A DNA stretch of 64,000 nucleotides, from positions 365,558,001-365,622,000 of the forward strand of contig NC_092337.1 in NCBI RefSeq assembly GCF_046630445.1. The letters are read 5' to 3'. The DNA comes from Rutidosis leptorrhynchoides. Lineage: Eukaryota; Streptophyta; Magnoliopsida; Asterales; Asteraceae. Position 1 is the first letter of the stretch; each line of letters begins with the position of its first letter. The translations under genes and the position numbers were made by a program. Positions 50,636 to 64,000 of this stretch are shown here, piece after piece. Below the pieces are notes generated by a model that was not told the origin of the DNA, made no database searches, and worked only from the letters and a program-made list of their open reading frames with translations.

Positions 50636-52252
50636 GGTCTGATCAGATACGAAAAACAGTAGGTTATGTGCTCCGGTGGGGTTCTTAGTACTTGATGCTC
50701 ATCACGGTTCTTATCCTTGATGCTTGTAGCTTCAAGTGTACAACTCGTTAATGGTTTAGCATCACCTTGACTAAGATTCCACCATCAATACACAATATGT
50801 TAAGACCAAGTAAGAATACAACTCATTCATGAGTCTTAGATGGATGATGAACCAAGGTTACATCATATCCTTAGTCTTAACACAATTACAAGTCACAATT
50901 ACAACTAAAGCTACAAACTTTACATCAATCAACCAAGTATAAACACAATCTAAGTCAAATGAGGTGATGGAACCCTAAGCTAGAGAGCTTGGATCCATTT
51001 CACACAAGTTACAAGGTTACAAAGCTAGAAAACTTGAACCTTTGAGTGTTCTTGAAGATCTTGAAGCATAAAGCTTGGATCTTGAAGATACATGAAGATT
51101 ACAAACAAAAGTTTGAATCTTTATCACAAAATAATAAGATCAAAGCAAAAAGAACTTAGATCTAACAAAAAGATATGAAGATTCAAGCTAGAAAGCTTGC
51201 ATCTTAATTGTTTTGAAGATCTTGAAGCATAAAGCTTGGATCTTGAAGATACATGAAGATTACAAACAAAAGTTTGAATCTTTTCAACAAAACAACATGA
51301 ATAAAGCATAAAAGAAATAGATCTACAAAGTTGGTGAAGATTCAAAGTTAGAAAGCTTGAATCTTCCATGTTCTTGAAGGATTCATGCTTGAATCAACAA
51401 GATATAACCAAGATCAAAGTTAAAGGAACTTGATCTCCATATAATGATGATGATGAGCCATGAATTTGAAAAGAAAAAGAGGAAGAAAAGAAAGCTTACA
51501 AGAATACTAGAAAGGAAGGAAAGAAGAGAGCAAGTGTGTGTGAAAATCAAAATGAGAGCAAGTGTAAAATGAGAGGTAAATGGCTAGTATTTATAGGAAA
51601 AATAAATGACAAGGATTGGTGACTTGGCATGGCCTCTTGGCCGTGATTTTCATGGAGGGGAGGGGGAGACACCATTTTACTTTTTGGTTAGTGGTTGTCT
51701 AAAGCATGTACTTATGCTAGAATCCCATGTAACCATATGGATAATCCTTATCCAAATGCTTGTATGACTCATTAATTAATTTATTTTGTTAACATTATTT
51801 ATTATGGGTCACTAGTAATAATACTTGGGCTAATTAATTGGGCCACTAGTTAGTGTAGGGTGGGCTTAAGTCCAACAAGGTAGAAAGTCCAACAAGACTA
51901 ACTATTGTGTATAATTAAATTACTACGCGTAATTAAGCATCCAAAAACCCAGGTAATTATTATTATAAAATAATAATTAATATTTCACAGTAATAATGTT
52001 CCGATTACGACAAAAGTTAAACGTGCGCGCAGTTCGCGGTTTATTCGTAACGTCAAATAACACTAACGGTTATAAAGGCTTTCAATGATCAAGTTATGTA
52101 TTCTACGTACTCTAAGGCACGTTTTAACATATAAATGGAAGTAAACCATGTATATCAAGTTTCCAGAGTATAAAGTAACACAGTACGCACAAATACGCAG
52201 TTTCGCTAAAATACAAAGAATAAAAGCTAGTCGAAAAAGTCGTGTCGTTACA
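50636..52252 (-). repeat. D 3' LTR, inner part
   Basis: Continuation of 35813-37154 after element C, ending CGTGTCGTTACA. A CTATAAATA box on the minus strand (51588-51596) is a likely promoter. A direct repeat of about 70 bases with period 161 (from 51052 and 51213, GAAGATCTTGAAGCATAAAG) lies downstream of it. No frames. Confidence 0.75.
51052..51283. repeat. Direct repeat, period 161, in D LTR
   Basis: About 70 bases starting at 51052 recur at 51213 almost unchanged. Diverged further copies (GAAGATTC, AAAGCTTG words) continue to about 51430. Confidence 0.8.
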
Positions 52253-52287
52253 TTACCCACCTGTTAATGGAAATTTAGTCCCGAAAT

Positions 52288-52645
52288 TTAAGCTGAAGGT
52301 GATGGAGGAGCTGGGAAAAGGTGAGGATACTTCTGCTTCATTTGATCCTCTCGCTCCCAGGTAAACTCAGGTCCTCGTTTGGCATTCCATCGGACTCGGA
52401 CGATCGGAATCCTATTGTGTTTCAAAACTTTGACCTCACGGTCCATAATTTCGACAGGCTCTTCCAGAAAGTGGAGTTGGTCATTAATTGTAAGTTCTTC
52501 CAATGGTATGACAAGTTCTGGTGGAGCAAGACACTTCTTCAAATTTGATACATGGAAGGTAGGATGAACGGCACTCAACTGAGTCGGAAGATCCAAACGG
52601 TAAGCGACGGGTCCAACACGTTCCAAAATTTTGAAAGGACCAATG
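52288..52645 (-). pseudogene. pol: Integrase C-terminus and chromodomain-like tail of D
   Basis: About 118 codons to the natural stop at 52288, which abuts the AAATTTCGGGACTAAATTT stem-loop (52271-52289). It includes [25 protein letters not shown], and the tail [22 protein letters not shown] ending [14 protein letters not shown], very similar to C. The frame is open but cut at 52645 by element V after codons for an IGPFKIL block. Confidence 0.88.
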
Positions 52646-56784
<4,139 letters not shown>

Positions 56785-56820
56785 GTACCTACCCGTTAAA
56801 GAAATTTCGTCCCGAAATTT
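56785..56820 (-). promoter_or_regulatory. Polypurine tract and stem-loop of element V
   Basis: Mirror of the A arrangement: TTTAACGGGTAGGTAC at the LTR edge and the 19-base stem-loop at 56802-56820. Confidence 0.75.
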
Positions 56821-57068
56821 GAGTGAGGTGGTCATGGCTAACAATAAAAAATATTTTCATGACCAATATGAGTTGATAAATAGAGTTTTCATCATTACAG
56901 AATAATACAGATAGAATAATTCGATTATTCGAAGAGCACGAATGAAGCTATCATAAGAGAGGTCCCAACGGGCATCGTCCACCTTCGCCCAACAACTTGC
57001 CCAAATTTTTAGCCGTTAGTTAAAATAAAAAAAAAATTCCAATGGCTATCCCAACGGTCACCTTTACA

Positions 57069-57078
57069 CTATAAAAAC
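57069..57078 (+). promoter_or_regulatory. TATA box of the PB1-like gene
   Basis: CTATAAAAAC, 96 bases before the ATG at 57174. The A/C-rich leader between is typical of plant 5' untranslated regions. Confidence 0.6.
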
Positions 57079-57173
57079 ACCAACCATATACTTCATTTTA
57101 TACACTCAAACACATTTTTCTTCTATATTTCCACCTTTCTCAAAATCAAAATCAAACACTCCCAAACTGCAAA

Positions 57174-57629
57174 ATGTTAACACTTCCTCCAATGATTGTT
57201 TCATTCGATGTTCATTACGGAGGTGATTTCCGTAATCAAATGAAGGAATATAAGTGGGGCGACAGTATTTCGTTTGAAGATATCGACATTCGCGATGTTG
57301 GTTTACAAGACTTGTTATCCTTTCTGAAGGAAAAAGTTCCGTGTGAATTCACGTCTGTGTTCTTTTATAAAGACGATTATGATGCGGATTGTAGGGCAAG
57401 TTTCCTGTGTACCGATGATCAATGGTACTTTATAAAAGATACCATTGAAGATCGAGGTAAACGCATTTCTTTGTATGCGGTTCTTGAAGATGAAGAGACG
57501 TTGGGTTATCGTTACCTCGATGAATCAGCTGAAGCAGCAGTTGAAGCATCAAGAGAATTACCGATGTCTCCAGAGTACCTCATGGATGGTGAAATGACTG
57601 GTGAACGCTACTTTGCAGATGACAATTGA
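57174..57629 (+). CDS. PB1-like protein in cargo of element V
   Basis: 151 residues, intact. Residues 7-110 resemble the plant PB1-like domain often found at the N-terminus of MuDR-type transposase proteins: FDVHYGGDF, a KWGDSISFEDIDIRDVGLQD stretch, a helix LLSFLKEKVP, then FFYKDDYDADC, LCTDDQWYFIKD and ISLYAVLED. The C-terminal 40 residues are acidic with Glu/Ala runs (DESAEAAVEAS). It is acidic overall, with no signal peptide, membrane helix or DNA-binding domain. The start is supported by TATA spacing. It may be a captured piece of a MULE-associated gene or an independent small host gene. Function unknown; a protein-interaction role is inferred from the fold family only. Confidence 0.55.
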   Translation: MLTLPPMIVSFDVHYGGDFRNQMKEYKWGDSISFEDIDIRDVGLQDLLSFLKEKVPCEFTSVFFYKDDYDADCRASFLCTDDQWYFIKDTIEDRGKRISLYAVLEDEETLGYRYLDESAEAAVEASRELPMSPEYLMDGEMTGERYFADDN

Positions 57630-57730
57630 CGATGACGAGTAGTTTGATTGTAATCTTTTAATTTTTAATTGTCGTGATGTTTTAATTTTTAATTATTGTA
57701 ATTTCAGTGTTGTTGTCGAGTTTTATATCT

Positions 57731-59975
57731 CCTTTTATGTTTCGGAGCTCTTCGTCTTTTTAATCTCCTCTCGATCTCTAGTAAAACGAGTAATGGTCTA
57801 ACATTTGTAAATATGGAGTTTCGAATGAATTTAATGTTATAATCAAGAAAGAATGTAATAGCACAATTTGATTCATCAAATTACCAGAATCATTGAGAAT
57901 AACGTTATCAAGAATATACTTTCTTGATATGTTCAGAAGTTAATTAGAATGAAAAAATTATGTAACATGACACATGATGGTGGTATGATCTACTGTGAAC
58001 CATCATGTCCCATTAGAACTCAGCATGACTTACTGTAATATAATCACGTTGATCAAGTGTCATTATATTATACTAACTCATGCATCAGTTCCCAACATTA
58101 CTTCAATAACATTCATATTTTAAGCTCGCAAGTTTACAGAATATAGAAACTAATAGTTTCTATATGATGTAACACTGATAGCACTAATAGATTAATGATT
58201 TAGATAAGAATAGTTATGAAAATATCTTCAGAAATATGGAGGATATTTATAATGAAAGATACAATGATATCTTGGAATTTCTAAGATTAGAGGATGATGA
58301 AGAGTATTGTCCGCAAGAGTCTAGAGTAAGGAGCAAGATATTCTCTAAAGACTTCAGCAGGTATTGAATCATTTGGATTCTTTGAAGTCAAACTTATTCT
58401 TTGTGATTTGTCCACGACTTTCTTCATAGTTTCGCATAATCTGCGTTTCGGTACTAAATTTTCTATTGAATGTTTCCATTATAATGATACATAGGAAGCA
58501 CGAAGAGGTATATAATTTCGGACGAGAATATTTATGAAAATATCCTCAGAAATATCGAAGATATTAATGATGATATTTTGGAATTTCTAAGTTCAACGGT
58601 TGATGGAGAAAGATTTTTTCGTAAGATTTTAACAATGACTACGGAGCAAGATATTCGTTGAAGGTTTCATCGGATCTAGAATTACCTGGATTCTTTGAAT
58701 ATTTTGTATGGTACTTGTATTTGTCCTTGGTCTCCTTCGTGGTTAGCTCAATCCGTTTTCCAGTTCTAATTTTTTTTGAGCTTTTCCAACATACTATTGT
58801 TTATCATCAAACTTTCGATGATTAAGGTCGTTTATGGCTGTCTATGGTTTCTGCTGCTTCATTCAGCTTTTTCAACATTCAGAGTATTGATTTGTAGACT
58901 GAGTGCTTTTCAGAATTTCATAATGAAAGATCATAATTCCAAGAGATGAATGTTATACATATAACTGTTGATGTAGATATGCTGTGAGTTTTTAAAGTAC
59001 TGATTGCTGGTTCCCGGTAATCGATATGGCAATTATTGTTACAGGGTATAGATGAATACAAGATGGGGTTTCAATGAATATAATGATTTTTCGGAAAGTC
59101 CAAATTCATTGAAGTTGCTGGTAATTTTACTGCTAATGTGGTGAAATATAAACGGTTCTCCGATAACGATGATGACAGGCAAACTTATATATCGAGGTTA
59201 TAATAAGGCTAATTCGAATGAAAATTGAAGTTGATTTGTTGGAGCTATGACAAAATTGGCTAATTTGGAGAGGTGTTGTAAAGTTATTTTCGATAATGAC
59301 ACGCCAAAGAAGTTAGCACATATACGTGTTAAACGTTTACACAAGTTCCGAATGTTTTCAAGTGCATAATTATATACATCAATCTTTTCTTCTGTAGATG
59401 AAGTGCAGTTGATTCATCCTCTCGATTGAGGTGTTTTCAAGAATCATGAAAGGTTTGAACGTAAATTAGAATTATCAAAATGCAAATGGCGTTTAAGATG
59501 AAATCAAGTGGCAAACTTGAGGAAATATTTAACTGTAGTAGATGTAATTTATTTACAATCTTTTTAAGTCGAAATGTGTTGTATTTAATATTTCCTACTC
59601 TTTTAATACTTTTTAATTGTCCATGATAGTAGTCCAATAATCTAATAGTTCAATAGTTCTACCAAAACTAGTATATTTTAAGGAAGCAGTTAGCTAGGAA
59701 CAGTTAGCTAGGATTTGGTTAATATAGTTTTAAAGTTTTACGTAGTTAATTAATTGATTACTAATAAATTTTATTTTCTTCATTATGCCACTTGTCAAAT
59801 CTTGACTTGGATTCTGATCGGTCAAAATCCGAATATAAAATTGGACTTGGATGAAAATAGTTGTTCTTTGGTGAACGGATACGTATATGTGTGAATTTGA
59901 GCAGTGTTGTTAATAACTGCTAAATCTGATTTGAAGAATGTACAGCGTAACTTATTAATGTGAAATATAAATATT
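57731..59975 (-). other. Non-coding interior of element V
   Basis: 2.2 kb homologous to 16629-18860 of A, without frames. It contains a partial internal duplication: the AAATATCTTCAGAAATATGG to TTCGAAGATT block at about 58210-58480 recurs, diverged, at about 58530-58790. Confidence 0.6.
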
Positions 59976-59978
59976 CCA

Positions 59979-60000
59979 CGGGTATTACCTACCCGTTAAA
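59979..60000 (-). promoter_or_regulatory. Internal polypurine-like hairpin of element V
   Basis: Minus strand TTTAACGGGTAGGTAATACCCG, with a CGGGTA/TACCCG stem. The flanks on both sides match A at 18840-18910. Confidence 0.65.
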
Positions 60001-60219
60001 ATATTTTCACCATTAACAGTTTGTACGAAGGAATTTTTAATCACAATCTTTATGAAAATATATATACATATATATTTTCTTCAGATGTAATTATGGATTT
60101 AATGAGTCAATGTGATATTAAACTCATTTGGTTTACCATTAGAACTAGAATACATAATCTCTAAAACATTTAGAGATTACTTAATCGTCATGAAGAAAGA
60201 AGATAATCGATGTGGAACG

Positions 60220-60769
60220 TTACGTAGAACGATGATTATACTCGAGGTACATAATGAGATGTTGAGGCATAGATTGTTGATGGTAATGGTGCTGTTACTG
60301 ATGGTACTGTTGGTGCCGATGATGTTGCTGAAGCTGGTACATTTTGTACCATATTCTCCAGATTGATTACTCGAGCGCGAAGTTCGTTGACTTCTCCTAT
60401 TATTCCAAGATGATTGTCGGTCGGAACAAGCAGATGAATAAGGTTCAGAATTGTGGATAGAATATAATCTTGTCGAGTTACTCTGGAAATAAGACTGAAA
60501 ATGGTGTCTCAAACAAGTTCGCCGGTAAACGCTTCAGGTTCAGTGTCAAGAGGTGAATTCGGTTGGTGGGAGGGATTGCCTTCTGCGCGTTTCCATTAAT
60601 TAAGTCGACTACGAATGCATCAGATGAATTAGAGATGGCTGATTGATTGATTCATTCTGGTGACATTGCTTCCGGAGCTTAGGTGAATATCCATGTCGGA
60701 ATAGCTGTCGGAATAACTATCGGAATAGTTATCGAAATCTGAGGGACTCGAACTGGTTGAGGGATTCAT
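60220..60769 (-). pseudogene. Accessory ORF1 of element V, degenerate
   Basis: Diverged homologue of the ORF1 of A on the element's sense strand. ATG at 60769, Ser/Asp/Tyr-rich start (repeats of YSDS), stop after about 45 codons. Broken frames follow, in which the middle (WKRAEGNPSHQPNSPLD), the TGEL...DTIFSLISRV segment and the coiled-coil end (GEVNELRARVINLENMV) can be aligned with A. Not functional as it stands. Confidence 0.5.
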
Positions 60770-61235
60770 CTTGTACAATCTGATGAAGGATTTTCGATAA
60801 GAAGTGGATTATAAGATGTAAATTAGTACCCTGCAATACATAATTTACATTTACATATACATATATAATACTAAAATCCCATAAGTTACGGTGGAATTTA
60901 CGGAATATGTCACACAAAGTTACAGTAACAGATACGCTAAGATATGAAGTAGCAGATACGCTAAGATATGAATTTTATCTTTACACTATTCATGCAATCA
61001 ATGCAGTAAAACGTGTCTAGACTAAGAATGATAAGCAAGTGATTCTCTAAGAATGATAAGCAGGTAATTTTTCGACACGAAATGATAAACAAAACTTTTG
61101 ACATGCAGACCAGATTCAAGTCCAGACTCTTTAAAGTAACCTAACAACTATTAAGTCGAAGTCCAGACTCACTTATGTATCCTAACAACTCCTAGTTAGA
61201 CACACTAATGCAAGACCTAGTTCGCTACGACCACG

Positions 61236-61247
61236 GCTCTGATACCA
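61236..61247 (-). promoter_or_regulatory. Primer binding site of element V (tRNA-iMet)
   Basis: TGGTATCAGAGC on the minus strand, two bases inside the 5' LTR. Confidence 0.9.
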
Positions 61248-61249
61248 AC

Positions 61250-62672
61250 TGAAAGGACCCGTCCTAATCCATCCGGACAAAGTCCATATCGATTACAACT
61301 GATTCCCAATAGTTGGTTACATCGCGAGGTACTTGACCTCTATATGATACATTTTACAAACATTGCATTCATTTTTAAAAGACAAACTTGCTTTATATCG
61401 AAAATTCATGACATGCAAATCATTTAATAATATATTCAACTATAATTGACTAAATAATAATCTTGATGAACTCGACGACTTGAATGCAACGTCTTTTGAA
61501 ATATGTCATGAATGACCCCAAGTAATATCTTTTAAATGAGCAATTGTACAGCGGAAGACTTCTTTCGTACCTGAGAATAAACATGCTTTCAAGTGTCAAC
61601 CAAAAGGTTTGTGAGTTCATTAGTTATCGTAAACAATCATTTCATAATTTTAATAGACCACAAGATTTCATATTTCCATTTCTCATAAACATAAGTCCCA
61701 TGCATAGAGACAAAAATATCATTCATATGGATTGAACACCTGGTAACCGACATTCACAATATGCATATAAGAATATCCCCATCATTCCAGGATCCTCCTT
61801 CGGACATGATATAAATTTCGAAGTACTAAAGCATCCGGTACTTTGGATGGGGCTTGTTGGGCCCGATAGATCTATCTTTAGGATTCGCGTCAATTAGGGT
61901 GTCTGTTCCCTAATTCTTAGATTACCAGACTTAATAAAAAGGGGCATATTCGGTTTAATAATCCAACCATAGAATGTAGTTTCGATTACTTGTGTCTATT
62001 TTGTAAAACAGTTATAAAAGCAGCGCATGTATTCTCAGTCCCAAAAATATATATTGCAAAAGCATTTAAAAAGGGAGCAAATGAAACTCACGCATATAAA
62101 TATTGTAAAACAGTTAATAAAGCATTTGCATGTATTCTCAGCTCAAAAATGTAATGAGTAAAAAGGGAATCAAATGAAACTCACTGTATTGTATTTTGTA
62201 GCAAAAATACATATGACAACATTGAACAAGAGTAGGGTTGCCCTAGGATTCACGAACCTATATCAATTGTATATCTATTAAAACTTATATTCATAATCGA
62301 GCAAATTTATTATTATATCATAATTTATATATTATATAATTAATTTGTGTTTATATTCGAAATGGTTTAGTATTTACATAGTGTATTAATACATCCATAT
62401 TTATTTATATACGTTATTGTTTAGTGTTAATTTAAAATCAATAGTTTTGTTATTTGTACTTATTCAAATAAATAATCTTTGTAGGTTTGATTTATATGGT
62501 TATAAGAAATATTAATATAATTATAATATATGTAATAAGTATCTATTTAAAAAATAGTTTTTGGTAAATAAAATGCTGCACTAATAGTTATAATGATAAC
62601 TTTATTAATAATAATATTAATAATTAGTAATTTACTTAAATTATAATTTATCCATAGTTTTTAAATCCATAC

Positions 62673-62766
<94 letters not shown>

Positions 62767-63000
62767 ATAATCTAAATGTTAATGCTAATAATAATAATGC
62801 TAATAATAATAATGACATTGTTAAGAATGATATTTACGTTAATAATAATAATACTAAAAATTTTAAGTTTACTACTAATAATATTATTAATACTTATAAT
62901 GATAATAATAATGATTATATTACATATACATATATTAATATTAATAATTTTTAACACTAATAATAACAATAATAATATTAATAATAATAATACATCGATC

Positions 63001-63064
<64 letters not shown>

Positions 63065-64000
63065 TAATCTAATAATAATATTAATTATAATAATTATAAT
63101 TACAATAATTATACATAATAAGTACGCGTATTCTGCTGGTTTTTCCCCAATTCAGATCGAGATCAAGATTCATTTGTAGAGAGAAGGAGAGAAAGAAAAA
63201 AAAATTTCATCATCACATAATCGATCAATAACTATCTTCATCATCAACAGATTAATACAGTAACATCCGTCGATGAATCGCAAGTTATTGATTTGTCATT
63301 AACCTCGTTCAACATCGTCATCAGTCTTCGTTATCCTCGTTGAACATCAACCTTCAATAGTCGATCGATTCGTTACTTGGTGATTTAGGTAATTTGTTTC
63401 TTTAATATTGTTTTAATTTCTTCATTTTACTAATAATTTCCTGTATTTTCTTAATTGAATCTAAAACTAACAGTAGCTGTAGGAGAGTTTTAAATGATGA
63501 TGATGAATTGTGATATTTTAAAATAGGTGATGATGATGATGATTGGTTGAAAGGTTTGATTGAACAGAACCCTAAATAAAAGTAACAAACGTGCAGCAGT
63601 AATATAGGATTTGCAGGTCTGAAAATGGTTATTTTACAGGGTGTTGTTTGAGTCGTGATATGTTCACAAGAATCTCCTCCGTATGCATAGGTATGGTCGA
63701 TATTGATTCATCAGGAGGATTAACCAATTTCTGATCAGTCAAAACAGGTATATAGCTTTATATGATAAGTTTTGATTTCTCTCACAATACAGTTTAATTT
63801 GATGTATATTTAACAGTTAAAGTCTATTTGATTTTGGAGTTGCTCACTGTTTTCACATGTTAAAAGGTTATGGGATTAGCTTGTAGACTAACTCATATTG
63901 ATTTGATTGTGGTTTCATTGTATTGAGAATATGTGTAAAATCTCCTTTGTAGTCGATCTTTGTATCATAGATGAAGGTAATATATCATGTATTTGTATCC
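61250..64000 (-). repeat. 5' LTR of element V (partial)
   Basis: Starts TGAAAGGACCC. Matches 52646-55400 with few substitutions; microsatellites differ in length ((TA)n 62676-62762, (ATA)n about 63000-63062). The outer end lies outside the window. Confidence 0.93.

Larger units (their letters stand above)
56962..57730 (+). other. Cargo segment of element V
   Basis: 769 bases with no counterpart in A, between backbone breakpoints (…ATAAGAGAG at 56961; CCTTTTATGTTTCGGAGCTC near 57731). It contains a full small gene: TATA box, leader, ORF 57174-57629 and an AT-rich 3' part. Opposite in direction to the retroelement. Confidence 0.7.

Noticed and set aside
60112-60366. 84-residue plus-strand frame in V
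   Set aside because: Antisense shadow of the degenerate ORF1 coiled-coil region.

Overview
This is nuclear DNA of a flowering plant, most likely a eudicot of the daisy family (Asteraceae). The plant call rests on LTR retrotransposons primed by initiator tRNA-Met, chromovirus and Tat-type gag-pol, a Helitron, MITEs, and a truncated receptor-kinase gene of the LRK10L/WAK type. The family call is an inference from remembered LTR styles. There is no bacterial operon, CRISPR array or rRNA gene. Almost everything is transposon nested in transposon, and the only recognisable host gene is broken.

Layout. (1) Up to 8314: a minus-strand Ty3 chromovirus (element N) with a left LTR cut by the window edge, ruined pol, intact gag and a complete right LTR. 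(2) 8315 to about 28.8 kb: an old minus-strand Tat-lineage Ty3 element (element T) with protease, RT, RNase H, integrase and an antisense ORF. It is split by N, by a 11.8-kb non-autonomous LTR element (element A, 12127-23935) and by a solo LTR (24275-26687, perfect GTAGT duplication). Its promoter region (28.0-28.4 kb) has a TATA box, ABRE-like sites and six 19-bp repeats. (3) 28.87-34.1 kb: a gap between the big elements, with two MITEs, a 1.04-kb Helitron and the 5' part of an LRK10L-like gene. (4) 34116-35812: 5' end of a Ty1/copia element, broken by element D. (5) 35813 to the window end: minus-strand chromovirus D. Its 3' LTR is split by a complete 13.5-kb plus-strand chromovirus (element C, 37155-50630, CTGGT duplication). 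Its integrase is split by another non-autonomous element (element V, 52646 to past the end).

The most interesting content is accessory cargo in related long-LTR elements. C carries an acidic ORF and an F-box protein ORF between primer site and gag. A and V are paralogues without gag-pol. They share a degenerate acidic/coiled-coil ORF next to the primer site. In the slot next to the polypurine tract they carry unrelated antisense genes: a 37-residue membrane microprotein in A, and a 151-residue PB1-like protein with its own TATA box in V. All three share an internal copy of the polypurine-tract motif folded into a hairpin, CGGGTAGGTNNTACCCG, at the end of the 5' accessory module. This suggests a retroelement family with two interchangeable cargo positions.

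Inferred order of events: T is oldest, then the solo-LTR element and A, with N recent (its LTRs differ by one 20-bp repeat unit and very few substitutions). On the right, copia came first, then D, then C and V inside D. C keeps one gag-pol frame without frameshifts but with four stop codons, so it probably depends on helpers.
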